NCBI GenBank assembly: GCA_945883755.1
Contig: CAMCXX010000001.1
Coordinates: 88,161 to 152,160, forward strand
Direction: 5' to 3'
DNA: 64,000 bases
Source of the DNA: Bifidobacterium breve
Lineage (GTDB): Bacteria; Actinomycetota; Actinomycetes; Nanopelagicales; Nanopelagicaceae
The notes beneath the pieces are model-generated. The model was not told where the DNA came from and did not search any database. It worked only from the letters and a program-made list of their open reading frames with translations. Made by a program: the position numbers and the translations under genes. This document shows, one piece after another, positions 1 to 9,812 of the stretch; the stretch's first letter is position 1, and each line of letters starts with the position of its first letter.

Positions 1-2
1 CA

Positions 3-176
3 GCCCCAGCCTCGTTACATGAGCGATTAATCGAGCAGACCCAACAACTACATCAAGAGATGGCTATGCGCACAGAAACCACATATACCGAGAGCACTTA
101 CACAGAGATAACAGTGGATGGCCAAACTCAGATTGAAATTACTAGCAAAATCCGTAGAGAGTTTCCACGCGAATAA
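3..176 (+). CDS. C-terminal fragment of a truncated ORF, unknown product
   Basis: Open frame from the window edge reads ...IEQTQQLHQEMAMRTETTYTESTYTEITVDGQTQIEITSKIRREFPRE*; no family recognised. Confidence 0.5.
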   Translation, partial: APASLHERLIEQTQQLHQEMAMRTETTYTESTYTEITVDGQTQIEITSKIRREFPRE

Positions 177-195
177 TTAATTAATCACTAATCTT

Positions 196-627
196 GTGAT
201 TATGAAGGCTGAGCAGGTAATCGGTACGGTGGGTATGTCCACTATGACTATCCGACCAGGAGACACCTCTGTTGCGCAAGGTATTAATGATCTACCGGTA
301 GCTTCAACCAATAATATTTTAAGTTTGATGGAGAGCGCCTGCAGCGCCTGCATAATTGAATTTCTAGATTTTGGCGAGACAACAATTACTGAAAACTCTA
401 CTTTAAATTTTTTTGGTGCAGTTGGTGTTGGCTCCGAGATTCACGCTACCGCTCGCTGTTTGAGCTTTGATAGTAATTTATTAATTTTTGAGGTTGAAGT
501 GCATCAACATGCACGTTTGATCGCTAATGGTCAGGTAACAAGAAAGTTTGTCGAACGTGTTTCATTTATGGCTCGCGCCGCCGCCGAAACGATGGTGGCG
601 GAGCGACCACAAAGCTCTGTCTCTTAG
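196..627 (+). CDS. Hotdog-fold thioesterase family protein (fluoroacetyl-CoA thioesterase-like)
   Basis: 143 aa; hotdog-like pattern (ASTNNILSLMESACSACIIEFL... VGSEIHATARCLSFDSNLLIFEVEVHQHARLIANGQVTRKFV); GTG start or ATG at 202. Confidence 0.75.
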   Translation: MIMKAEQVIGTVGMSTMTIRPGDTSVAQGINDLPVASTNNILSLMESACSACIIEFLDFGETTITENSTLNFFGAVGVGSEIHATARCLSFDSNLLIFEVEVHQHARLIANGQVTRKFVERVSFMARAAAETMVAERPQSSVS

Positions 628-635
628 TTTTTAAA

Positions 636-1046
636 CTACTTCTTTGTCGCCCAAAATACTTCGGCGATCTCATCAATCTTGGTAATTAATTTATCAGCAA
701 CTGCAACATCATTAGTGCCCTTGCTGCCACCAGCTCCGGCTAACTTGGTTGCTTCATTAAATAAAGCATGTAGTTGCGGGTAGCTTTCAAAGTGATTTGG
801 CTTGAAGTAATCAGTCCACAACACCCAAAGGTGGTGCTTAACTAACTCAGATCTCTCCTCTTTGATTGCAACTGCACGAGATTTAAAATCTGGATCACTA
901 CTTGCGGCGTACTTCTCCATACACGCCTTTACTGATAATGCCTCAATCTTTGCTTGCGCTGGATCGTAAACTCCACAAGGAAGATCACAATGTGCAAATG
1001 CAATCTGCTTGGGTTCAAAGCTTGAAGTAATGAACTTCTTGATCAT
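636..1046 (-). CDS. sodN: Nickel-containing superoxide dismutase
   Basis: Contains the Ni-hook motif HCDLPCGVYDPAQA after an 18-residue leader. Confidence 0.95.
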   Translation of the reverse strand: MIKKFITSSFEPKQIAFAHCDLPCGVYDPAQAKIEALSVKACMEKYAASSDPDFKSRAVAIKEERSELVKHHLWVLWTDYFKPNHFESYPQLHALFNEATKLAGAGGSKGTNDVAVADKLITKIDEIAEVFWATKK

Positions 1047-1093
1047 CTTTCCTCCATTTTTAAATTTTAACTAGTGGTGCGAGGATACTCGCC

Positions 1094-1420
1094 ATGTTGG
1101 GATTTAGCACGGTAAAGCTTTCCGGCTCCTCGATGTCACCCACCTTTTTGCCAGGTGATTGGTTACTTGTTAAAAAAATAGGTAGTAACTCACACCCGCT
1201 TAAGGTAGATACGGTTTGTTTAATCGCTGACCCAGAGCGAGCTGGCATAAAACTTTTAAAGCGAGTTAAGCGGGTGAGTAGCGAAGCGGGTAGATATATC
1301 TATTGGCTAGAGGGAGATAACCCAGCCAGCACCGATTCTCGTAAGTGGGGTTGGATTGCCGCCGATGCCATTACGGAAAAGCTTATTTTTAGATACCGAA
1401 ACGGGCCAAGCGCTTTATAA
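1094..1420 (+). CDS. sodX: Nickel-type SOD maturation protease (signal peptidase S26-like)
   Basis: GSSMSPTFLPGDWLLVKK Ser motif and IKLLKRV Lys motif; divergent from sodN. Confidence 0.85.
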   Translation: MLGFSTVKLSGSSMSPTFLPGDWLLVKKIGSNSHPLKVDTVCLIADPERAGIKLLKRVKRVSSEAGRYIYWLEGDNPASTDSRKWGWIAADAITEKLIFRYRNGPSAL

Positions 1421-1434
1421 AAACCGAGAGGTGA

Positions 1435-4400
1435 TTAGCGGGTAAAGGCTTCCATCATTAATGCGTGTTGTTCCTCTTCATGCAGATGATGATTTCCAGT
1501 GGCAGGACTTGCAGTTGCGCGGCGAGAAACACGACGCAGATTTCGACCATTTAACTCTTCATGGGATGGGAAGGTTTCTTGTGCAGTAGCTGAAACAAAT
1601 GGCCATGGTCCCTGATTTGCCGGTTCATCTTGTACCCAAAGCAATGTTGCTGATGGATGTTTTTTAATCTCGGCGATAATTTCATCAATTGGAAGTGGAT
1701 ATAGCTGCTCAATTCGCACAATTGCAGTTGAGCTTTCACCTAATTTTTCTCGCTCCGCGATTAAATCGTAGTAAACCTTGCCTGATGTGAAGATTAATCT
1801 CGACGCATTAATTACCTTTGAATCGGTAATCAATGGTTTAAATGTGCCATTTGTAAAATCTGCTAAGCCGCTAGCTGCAGCTTTAAGCCGCAACATAGAT
1901 TTTGGTTCAAAGACAATTAATGGACGGCGAGCTGGGTTTTTCATGTGCCAACGAAGTAGATGGAAGTACGAGGCTGGAGTTGATGGCTGAGCAACTGTCA
2001 TATTTTGTTCAGCAGAAAGTGTTAAGAAACGCTCGATTCGACCTGATGAGTGATCCGGTCCCTGTCCTTCATATCCATGAGGCAAAAGAAGTACTACAGA
2101 GGAGCGCTCGCCCCACTTTTGTAGAGAGGATGAGATGAACTCATCGATAATTGTTTGTGCACCATTAGCAAAATCACCGAACTGTGCCTCCCAAATTACT
2201 AAAGCATTCTCTCGTTCAACTGAGTAGCCGTACTCAAAGCCCATCACTGCATACTCCGATAGGAATGAGTCGTAAATATGGAATTGATTTGGATCTGAAA
2301 CTAATCCACGCAGTGGGAATAGATCGGCGCCCGTCTCTTTATCAACAACTACAGCATGGCGATTACTAAATGTGCCACGGCGAACATCTTGACCACTCAT
2401 GCGAATTGGATGTCCTTCTAATAGGAGTGAGCCAAATGCCAGCATCTCACCAGTTGCCCAATCAACTGTTGCCTCATCAAGCATCTCAACTCGTTTACTT
2501 AATTGCGGAAGTAACTTTGGATGAACAGTGAAACCAGCTGGGATTGTGGTTTGAGTTGCAACAATTTTTCGAAGTATTGGTTCACCAACTGATGTATTAA
2601 CAGTTTCTGGAGCTGACACAACCGGTGCCTTCCAATTTGGATCCTCTTCGGGCTGGGTGTTGTGAACCGATGCAAATACCGCATCTAATTGCTCCTGATA
2701 ATCTCGCAGAACCGCTTCAGCTTGATCAACTGTGATGTCACCGCGACCAATTAATGCTTCGGTGTAAAGCTTTCGAGTTGAGCGCTTAGCATCAACTAAT
2801 TTGTACATTAATGGTTGGGTAAAGCTTGGCTCATCACCCTCGTTGTGTCCACGGCGACGGTAGCAAATCAGGTCGATCACTACATCTTTTTTAAACTCTT
2901 GACGATAAGCAAAGGCAAGTCGAGCAATGCGAACACATGCCTCTGGATCATCACCATTTACATGAAATACCGGCGCACCAATCATCTTTGCAATATCGGT
3001 TGAGTAGGTTGAAGAACGAGCGGCATGTGGCGATGTAGTGAAGCCAACCTGGTTATTAATAATGATGTGAATTGTTCCGCCAGTGCGGTAACCCTTAAGG
3101 AGGGAGAGGGATAAAGTTTCAGAGACAACGCCCTGTCCCGCAAATGCAGCATCACCATGAAGCAGAATTGGCATAACCGGGAATGTGCTTTGTTCATCAA
3201 CAGTTAAATCACCAGCTGCAGCACGCAACTTATCCTGCTTGGCGCGAGTGATACCTTCTAATACTGGATTAACCGCTTCTAAGTGTGATGGATTTGCTGC
3301 CAGATAAACCTTGGTTGTTGCACCTGATTCAGCGGTGAAAACTCCCTTAGTACCTAAGTGGTACTTAACATCGCCTGAGCCGTGAACCTCATTGTCATGA
3401 TAATGTCCTTCAAACTCTTGAAAGATTTGTCCATATGATTTACCAGCGATATTTGCTAATACATTTAAGCGACCACGGTGTGGCATACCAATTGTGACCT
3501 CATTTAAACCAGCATCAGCGGCAGCGGAGATCGCAGCATCCAACATTGGAATTACAGATTCGCCACCTTCAAGAGAGAATCGCTTTTGGCCAACAAACTT
3601 GGTTTGTAAGAATGATTCAAAGGCCTCTGCGCTATTTAATTTTTTCAGAATTCGAAGTTGCTCTTCACGTGGCGTTGTAGGCGCACCCACCTCAACACGA
3701 TCTTGAATCCATCTTCGTTCAGCTGGCTCTGAGATATACATATACTCAACACCAACGGAGCGGCAGTATGAGTCACGAAGCACGCCAAGAATTCGGCGCA
3801 ACTTCATAAATGATTTTCCACCAAAGCCACCAGTGGCAAACTCTCGATCTAGATCCCAAAGGGTTAAGCCGTGATTTACGATATCTAAATCTGGGTGCGA
3901 GCGCTGTTTGTATGCCAGCGGATCAACATCTGCCATTAAATGACCAGTTGTTCGGTAAGCATCAATTAATTTTTGAACACGTGCCGTCTTATTAATCTCT
4001 TCATCTTTGCCAAATTGCTTATCCACAACCCAGCGAATTGGAACATATGGAATACGCAGCGCTTCAAAGATTTCATCATAAAACTGCTCTTCACCAAGCA
4101 AAATCTCATGAATTCTGCGCAGGAAGTCGCCAGATTGTGCACCTTGGATAATTCGATGATCGTAGGTACTAGTAAGTGTGACTACTTTGCTAATTGCTAG
4201 ATCTGCAAGCGTTTCTTCATTTGCGCCATGAAACTCTGCTGGGTAATCCATAGCACCAACACCAAGAATCATGCCTTGGCCTTGAACTAAGCGAGGGATG
4301 GAGTGAACTGTGCCAATTGTTCCTGGATTAGTTAATGACATTGAGGTTCCAGCAAAATCTTCAACTGTTAATGCGCCAGTACGTGCCTTACGAACCATCT

Positions 4401-5316
4401 CTTCATAAGCTGCCCAGAATTGACCAAAATCTAACTCTTCACAACCTTTAATTGAAGGAACAAGTAATTGACGAGAACCATCCGCCTTTGCCAAATCGAT
4501 CGCAATACCAAGATTTATATGTTCAGGGTGTGCAACCGCTGGCTTGCCATCTAATTGGGTAAAAAATGAGTTCATCTCTGGCATCGCTCGAGCCGCTTTA
4601 ATCATTGCGTAACCAATTAGATGAGTAAATGAAACCTTGCCACCACGGCCACGCTTTAAGTGGTTATTAATTACGGTGCGATTATCAATCATTAACTTTG
4701 CAGGTACTGCTCGAACTGAGGTTGCAGTTGGAACAGTTAATGAGGCCTCCATGCTTTGTACAACGCGAGCAGATACACCTCTTAATGGTTCAACAGTTGC
4801 AGCCCCAGGAGATACCAAGGTTGGAATTGGTTTAACAATTGGATCGGCAGGCTTTGCAGTAGATAATGCAATATCACTTGCAGTTGGTGCTAATTGTGAT
4901 GTTGGAAGTGCAGCTGGAGCAGTTGGCGCTACGGTTACAGCTGGCGCAGTTGGTACGACGGTTGCAACGGGTGCAACTGGAGCAACTGGTGCAGTTGGCA
5001 AGATGGTTGCCGCTGGTGTAACAGGTGAAGCAGGAGTTACTGTTTGCGAAAGTTGTTGTGATTTGGGAGTTGGCGGAACACCTCTTTGGTTTGTATTACC
5101 TTGGTTTGTATTACCTTGGTTTGAATTACTTTGGTTTGAATTACTTTGCGGAGGAGTGGATCCACCTTTGAAATCTGCAAAGAAATCCCACCAAGCTTTA
5201 TCAACTGATGCTGGATCTTGTTGGTAGCGCTCATACATCTCTTGAACTAGCCACTCATTTGGACCGAAGGTGCCACCAAAGTGATTAGCTGGTGTCTTGC
5301 CGCCGGCTGATGTCAC
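1435..5316 (-). CDS. kgd: Multifunctional 2-oxoglutarate decarboxylase/dehydrogenase E1 with fused E2-type succinyltransferase domain
   Basis: 1293 aa; N-terminal FGPNEWLVQEMYERYQQDPASVDKAWWDFF, E2 catalytic domain with TYDHRIIQGAQSGDFL, then SucA-type E1 with GMPHRGRLNVLAN. Confidence 0.95.
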   Translation of the reverse strand: MTSAGGKTPANHFGGTFGPNEWLVQEMYERYQQDPASVDKAWWDFFADFKGGSTPPQSNSNQSNSNQGNTNQGNTNQRGVPPTPKSQQLSQTVTPASPVTPAATILPTAPVAPVAPVATVVPTAPAVTVAPTAPAALPTSQLAPTASDIALSTAKPADPIVKPIPTLVSPGAATVEPLRGVSARVVQSMEASLTVPTATSVRAVPAKLMIDNRTVINNHLKRGRGGKVSFTHLIGYAMIKAARAMPEMNSFFTQLDGKPAVAHPEHINLGIAIDLAKADGSRQLLVPSIKGCEELDFGQFWAAYEEMVRKARTGALTVEDFAGTSMSLTNPGTIGTVHSIPRLVQGQGMILGVGAMDYPAEFHGANEETLADLAISKVVTLTSTYDHRIIQGAQSGDFLRRIHEILLGEEQFYDEIFEALRIPYVPIRWVVDKQFGKDEEINKTARVQKLIDAYRTTGHLMADVDPLAYKQRSHPDLDIVNHGLTLWDLDREFATGGFGGKSFMKLRRILGVLRDSYCRSVGVEYMYISEPAERRWIQDRVEVGAPTTPREEQLRILKKLNSAEAFESFLQTKFVGQKRFSLEGGESVIPMLDAAISAAADAGLNEVTIGMPHRGRLNVLANIAGKSYGQIFQEFEGHYHDNEVHGSGDVKYHLGTKGVFTAESGATTKVYLAANPSHLEAVNPVLEGITRAKQDKLRAAAGDLTVDEQSTFPVMPILLHGDAAFAGQGVVSETLSLSLLKGYRTGGTIHIIINNQVGFTTSPHAARSSTYSTDIAKMIGAPVFHVNGDDPEACVRIARLAFAYRQEFKKDVVIDLICYRRRGHNEGDEPSFTQPLMYKLVDAKRSTRKLYTEALIGRGDITVDQAEAVLRDYQEQLDAVFASVHNTQPEEDPNWKAPVVSAPETVNTSVGEPILRKIVATQTTIPAGFTVHPKLLPQLSKRVEMLDEATVDWATGEMLAFGSLLLEGHPIRMSGQDVRRGTFSNRHAVVVDKETGADLFPLRGLVSDPNQFHIYDSFLSEYAVMGFEYGYSVERENALVIWEAQFGDFANGAQTIIDEFISSSLQKWGERSSVVLLLPHGYEGQGPDHSSGRIERFLTLSAEQNMTVAQPSTPASYFHLLRWHMKNPARRPLIVFEPKSMLRLKAAASGLADFTNGTFKPLITDSKVINASRLIFTSGKVYYDLIAEREKLGESSTAIVRIEQLYPLPIDEIIAEIKKHPSATLLWVQDEPANQGPWPFVSATAQETFPSHEELNGRNLRRVSRRATASPATGNHHLHEEEQHALMMEAFTR
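5085..5150. repeat. Short tandem repeat (about 15 bp unit, about 4 copies) in the kgd linker
   Basis: Repeated TTGGTTTGTATTACC / TTGGTTTGAATTACT, encoding NQSNSNQSNSNQGNTNQGNTNQ. Confidence 0.85.
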
Positions 5317-5524
5317 TTATTAACTCCTTCAAACTCGCTCGATCAAACTGGCTGTTATCCCAGGATTAAGGAAATTTACACTTCTTATCTTATCTCTTGA
5401 GTTAGTGCGTAAGAACCCTCAAAATTCACATAAGTAAGTGAGGACAGCCACCAAAATTACCCACCGCTTGCTTGAGTTGATTGGCCGAGTGGCGCAAATG
5501 CACTTCGACAGGCAGGGTTATCTC

Positions 5525-6244
5525 ATGAAATGGGCAATAGTTACCGGTGGCTCCCGTGGCCTTGGCTACGCCACCGCGCAAGGGTTAATTGCGCAAGGCA
5601 TTTCGGTTTACATCATAGGTAAGGATGCAGCCCGAGCTGCAGAGTCTGCGCAGAAATTAGGTTGTAAGTATCGTGCGGTAGATGTTGCAGATAGTAAAAA
5701 GTTTCGAGAGGTTTTACTTGACATTACCAATGAAGCAACTGCAGATGGATTTGGTCCATTAGATATTTTAGTTTTAGCTCATGGCGTAATGAGTGAGAAG
5801 GTGTCAAAGACTTTAAAAACTAATGATGATGAGTGGCGCCGAACTCTTTCAATTAATTTAGATGCTGTCTTCACTGCGATAAATCAATTAGCACCAGCAA
5901 TGGCCGAGGTACGAAATAACTCTCGCGTCATTGTTTACAGCGCATGCCTTGGCAGAATGTCAGGTCCTGGAACACATGGCGGCTTAGCTCCTTATCGAAT
6001 TAGCAAGGCTGGTGTTAATGCATTAGTAAAAAACCTCTCCTATGAAACTGGAAATGGCGCTCGTGGATTCTTAGTAGATGCGATCTGTCCAAACCATTCA
6101 CGAACAGATATGGGTGGACCAGATGCACCACGTTCAGCCGAAGAAGGAGCAGAAACTGCTATTTGGTTAGCAACGAGAGAGTTTGATCCGGCGGTAGATA
6201 AAACTGGTTTTCTTTGGGAGGATCGTCAGATAGTTGAGTGGTAA
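5525..6244 (+). CDS. SDR family oxidoreductase
   Basis: MKWAIVTGGSRGLGYATA Rossmann motif and YRISK active site; ATG at 5525 preferred over the 5438 start. Confidence 0.85.
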   Translation: MKWAIVTGGSRGLGYATAQGLIAQGISVYIIGKDAARAAESAQKLGCKYRAVDVADSKKFREVLLDITNEATADGFGPLDILVLAHGVMSEKVSKTLKTNDDEWRRTLSINLDAVFTAINQLAPAMAEVRNNSRVIVYSACLGRMSGPGTHGGLAPYRISKAGVNALVKNLSYETGNGARGFLVDAICPNHSRTDMGGPDAPRSAEEGAETAIWLATREFDPAVDKTGFLWEDRQIVEW

Positions 6245-6271
6245 GTAATAAACAAACTCTTGAACTTTGAA

Positions 6272-6646
6272 TTATTCTTTGTATCCAAGCGCTGCTGAGA
6301 TCATTGTTACCAAAGCGAGTATTGCAAGCGGAATTCCAACTAGTAAAAAGTTTCCAGTAATCATGTAGTAGGCAACACCAAGTGCGATTAAATTAGCTAA
6401 CACGGCAGGAGCTCGTCCATATGACCGCCTCTGTTTAAAGCCAATAGCTGATACCCACAGACCTGCTGACCCCAACAAGCCAAAAACTATTTCTGCCCCT
6501 AGGGCGTTTGGCAGTGAGACGGTTGAGAAGAGTGGTGCGATTATCAGATACGAGGTGGCCAGCAAAATAATGATCGCCTCAAACTTCAAGAGATAAATCG
6601 CCCGAACTCTGGATTTTTCGAGGGCTAGCACACTTCTCCAATTCAT
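6272..6646 (-). CDS. Hypothetical multi-pass membrane protein
   Basis: 124 aa with four hydrophobic segments. Confidence 0.6.
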   Translation of the reverse strand: MNWRSVLALEKSRVRAIYLLKFEAIIILLATSYLIIAPLFSTVSLPNALGAEIVFGLLGSAGLWVSAIGFKQRRSYGRAPAVLANLIALGVAYYMITGNFLLVGIPLAILALVTMISAALGYKE

Positions 6647-6673
6647 GTTTGCATATTACCCTGTTTCTTAATC

Positions 6674-7141
6674 ATGGAGATAACCCCAAAACTACTTGCC
6701 GAAATCTACTTTGAAAATGATGGCGAGATTGATCTGCTCACTGGTGCAATAGCGCCAAATAGACTTAATCAAATTATTGAAAGAGAGGTGAATCTAAGTA
6801 AGAGAAATTCAGAAAATTTAACAATTATCTCAGTCAATTTAGATTTTAATTCAATCACATCCATTGGGATTCAGGAACAAGTTTTAGAAATAGAATCACA
6901 ATTAATCCAGATTCACTTTCAGATTAAGAGATTGCTGAGAGAGGTTGATTGCATAGGAAGAGTTTCAACTCATGGTTTTTGGGTTTTTATTAAAGTAAAA
7001 ACAAGCTCTGATTCATCTAAGTTAGTTGATCGAATCAAAGAAAAAGCGCCCAGCAACTTAATAATTTCGGTAATTGATTACACCCTAGGTGAATCTCAGC
7101 TTCAGTGGTATGAAAAGATAGATAAAGAGCATTTTCAATAG
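6674..7141 (+). CDS. Degenerate GGDEF-like domain protein
   Basis: Start resembles GGDEF domains (DLLTGAIAPNRLNQIIEREVNLSKRNSENLTIISVNLDF); the signature region reads LREVDCIGRVSTHGFWVFIKV, so GGDEF is absent. Confidence 0.55.
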   Translation: MEITPKLLAEIYFENDGEIDLLTGAIAPNRLNQIIEREVNLSKRNSENLTIISVNLDFNSITSIGIQEQVLEIESQLIQIHFQIKRLLREVDCIGRVSTHGFWVFIKVKTSSDSSKLVDRIKEKAPSNLIISVIDYTLGESQLQWYEKIDKEHFQ

Positions 7142-7334
7142 AGTTTCATCCCGTACCGTAAATTTATTTTTAACAAACCCAAGTTTTAATAAATCTACGC
7201 CTTAATCAAATCAAGTTATAACCATCGAAGTTGAACAATAAATATCACGATAAGTGAGTTTATAAACTCGTACCGTTAGGGTTTTTATTGCACCTTCCAC
7301 AGTTGAAACTAACTTCACTGCATCATCACGAGAA

Positions 7335-8372
7335 GTGCTTATGATCCTCGATATGCAGAAATTATCCGCATTTGGCTACCTACAACCATTAATGGATGAC
7401 CCTGAGATTGAAGAGGTCTGGATTAACTCACCAAATCGCATCTTTGTCGCAACCAAAGGAAAGAGCCAGCTGACTAATTTAGTTTTGCAAGAGAGTGATA
7501 TTCGAGATCTTGTGGAAAGATTATTGATTTGGGGAGGGCGTCGATTAGATGTAACTAACCCATTTGTAGATGCTCGATTGCCTGATGGCAGCAGATTACA
7601 TGCTGCTATTCCAGAGGTTACGGCAACGCATTGGGCGGTAAATATCAGAAAACATTTAATGCAAGGCAGTTCATTACAAGATTTAGTAGCTTTGAATTCT
7701 TTAAGTAATGAAATAGCAGAGAAGTTAACTTTTGCGGTAGAACAAGGTTTAAATATATTAATTAGTGGCGGAACCCAGGCAGGTAAAACAACCATTCTCA
7801 ATGCTTGCGCTAGCGCTATCCCAGTCGATCAACGGGTAATTAGTATTGAAGAGGTGTTTGAGTTAAAGCCAAAACTTCCAGATTGGATTGCATTACAAAC
7901 TAGAACCTCCAACCTTGAAGGAGAAGGAGAGATCACCCTGCGTCGTTTAATAAAAGAGGCGTTACGGATGAGACCTTCAAGGTTAATTGTCGGAGAGGTT
8001 CGCGAGGCTGAAGCACTTGATCTACTAATTGCGTTGAACTCTGGTTTACCGGGAATGGCAACCATTCACGCAAACTCAGCCCGTTCCGCTATACAAAAAC
8101 TTCAACTTCTCCCACTACTAGCTGGCGAGAACATCACCCAAGCATTTATAAACCCAGCAATAAGTACAAGCATAGATTTGATTGTTCAATGCAATATGGA
8201 TTTAACTGGAAATCGAAGAGTTACTGAAATTGCGGCTGTCACCGGTCGAGTTGAAATGAATCAAGTGGAGGTAGATTCAATTTACAAATGGAATGGCAAA
8301 GAGTACATATCTGGATTATCTAGCATTGAAAGTTTGTTTAAAATTAAAAGAAATATGACTGAAGCAAAATGA
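7335..8372 (+). CDS. tadA: Tad/Flp pilus secretion ATPase TadA/CpaF
   Basis: Walker A SGGTQAGKTT, LIVGEVREAEALDLL, GLPGMATIHANSA. Confidence 0.93.
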   Translation: MLMILDMQKLSAFGYLQPLMDDPEIEEVWINSPNRIFVATKGKSQLTNLVLQESDIRDLVERLLIWGGRRLDVTNPFVDARLPDGSRLHAAIPEVTATHWAVNIRKHLMQGSSLQDLVALNSLSNEIAEKLTFAVEQGLNILISGGTQAGKTTILNACASAIPVDQRVISIEEVFELKPKLPDWIALQTRTSNLEGEGEITLRRLIKEALRMRPSRLIVGEVREAEALDLLIALNSGLPGMATIHANSARSAIQKLQLLPLLAGENITQAFINPAISTSIDLIVQCNMDLTGNRRVTEIAAVTGRVEMNQVEVDSIYKWNGKEYISGLSSIESLFKIKRNMTEAK

Positions 8373-9037
8373 GGTTTGCCACCTACCTAACAATATTAAT
8401 GATGCTCATCTTTTCTGCCGTTCTCTTAAGGGTCAGATTAAAACAAGAGGCATTAATTCGAGCCAGAAACAACGCCTTACCAGAGGTAATTGAACTCATA
8501 ATCTCTGGTTTGCAATCTGGCATGTCAATATCTGAGACCCTTGAGAGCTTAGGAAATGTTGGTCCAAAGTGTGTGCAAATAGATTTTAAAAGATTTGCTA
8601 CAAACATGAGAGAAGGCGGTGATTTTCAATTAGAGATTGAGAGCCTAAAAGATCAATTCAACGATGCAAATGCTGATCAATTATTTGAAACCTTGATATA
8701 TGCAAATGCATTCGGTGGCAGAAACACAATAAAAATTCTGCACGAGCTAGCTGATTTTTTGACTGAAGATATTGCGATTCGATCTGAAATTATGGCTAGA
8801 TTTGGCTGGATTAAAAACTCTGCTATTTTGGCTGCGATTGCACCTTGGCTATTACTACTAATCCTGCGAACTCAGGAGAGTGCGCGAATTGCTTATCAGC
8901 AGAGCACTGGCCAAATATTTCTTCTAACCGGGGTTTTCACTTCGGTAATTGCTTACTTTTGGATGCAAAAGATTGCCCAACTACCTAAATCTAAGCGACT
9001 CTTTGTGATAGATAAAAACAGAGTGAAAGCGCTATGA
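8369..9037 (+). CDS. tadB: Tad inner-membrane protein, TadB-like (type II secretion F domain)
   Basis: LPEVIELIISGLQSGMSISETLESLG motif; overlaps tadA by 4 nt. Confidence 0.8.
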   Translation: MRFATYLTILMMLIFSAVLLRVRLKQEALIRARNNALPEVIELIISGLQSGMSISETLESLGNVGPKCVQIDFKRFATNMREGGDFQLEIESLKDQFNDANADQLFETLIYANAFGGRNTIKILHELADFLTEDIAIRSEIMARFGWIKNSAILAAIAPWLLLLILRTQESARIAYQQSTGQIFLLTGVFTSVIAYFWMQKIAQLPKSKRLFVIDKNRVKAL

Positions 9038-9651
9038 GCCGGATTAATCTATATATTCTCCTTTTAATTGCGCCGATTACCCTCTACTCATTGTTCATTA
9101 TTAAAAGTGAGTTGCTCCGAATTTTATCAATTTCAAATTACACCAAACAGCAGATGTATTTAACAAAAATATTAAGGGTAATTACCAGATCTCAGATAAA
9201 TCAGGCCGAGCTAAATCAAGAGTTATCAAAGATGTTGCAAATGCTAGCAATTATGATTTCAGCTGGTGAAAGCTCTGTTGCTGCTCTTAAATACATCAGC
9301 GAAAGGAGCAGTGGCAGATTGACCGCGCTAATCAAAGCAAGCCTAGATAATTACAAAAATAATGGTAATTTATTTAGCACTTTAGAGTATGTATCTTCAG
9401 CCACTAACTCCGCTCAAGTCCGGAGATTACTCAACGCAGTCAGAGTCTCATCTGAACGTGGTTCCCCGATACTTGATACCTTACAAAATCAGGTGCGCTC
9501 ACTAAATAAAGAGATCAAGGTGAATTTATTAAATAAGGCTGGAAAGAGTGAGATTGCACTTCTTGTGCCAGTTGTTTTCTTGATTCTTCCTACCTCAATT
9601 CTCTTTGCAGTTTGGCCATCAATTTATGGTTTAAGCAACTCTGGATATTGA
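9034..9651 (+). CDS. tadC: Tad inner-membrane protein, TadC-like (type II secretion F domain)
   Basis: LAIMISAGESSVAALKYISERSSG ... LNKAGKSEIALLVPVVFLILPTSILFAVWPSI; overlaps tadB. Confidence 0.8.
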   Translation: MSRINLYILLLIAPITLYSLFIIKSELLRILSISNYTKQQMYLTKILRVITRSQINQAELNQELSKMLQMLAIMISAGESSVAALKYISERSSGRLTALIKASLDNYKNNGNLFSTLEYVSSATNSAQVRRLLNAVRVSSERGSPILDTLQNQVRSLNKEIKVNLLNKAGKSEIALLVPVVFLILPTSILFAVWPSIYGLSNSGY

Positions 9652-9812
9652 GCTTATCCACAGATTCCTGAAGTTTAAATCTCAGTCAATAGAGAAGTGG
9701 ATACCTTTTATCGCTGGACAAATCAATACAGCCAATAACTTTTGGTTCTAGCTGATTGATCCAACTACTTAAATAAGCGGAAAGAAATAGAGAAAAAGGG
9801 AGCACTGATCAT

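Noticed and set aside
1060-1248. 62-aa minus-strand ORF
   Set aside because: Antisense to sodX, which has clear family motifs.
4637-5227. 196-aa plus-strand ORF rich in VGATGA repeats
   Set aside because: Antisense to the kgd linker; low-complexity codon mirror of the Pro/Ala/Thr-rich protein, with no independent support.
5465-5520. tRNA-like string TTGGCCGAGTGGCGCAAATGCACTTCGACAGG
   Set aside because: No acceptor stem or T-arm could be paired; likely chance upstream of the SDR gene.
9654-9662. Perfect DnaA box TTATCCACA after tadC
   Set aside because: A second copy lies inside kgd (4019-4027) and there is no cluster; compatible with chance.
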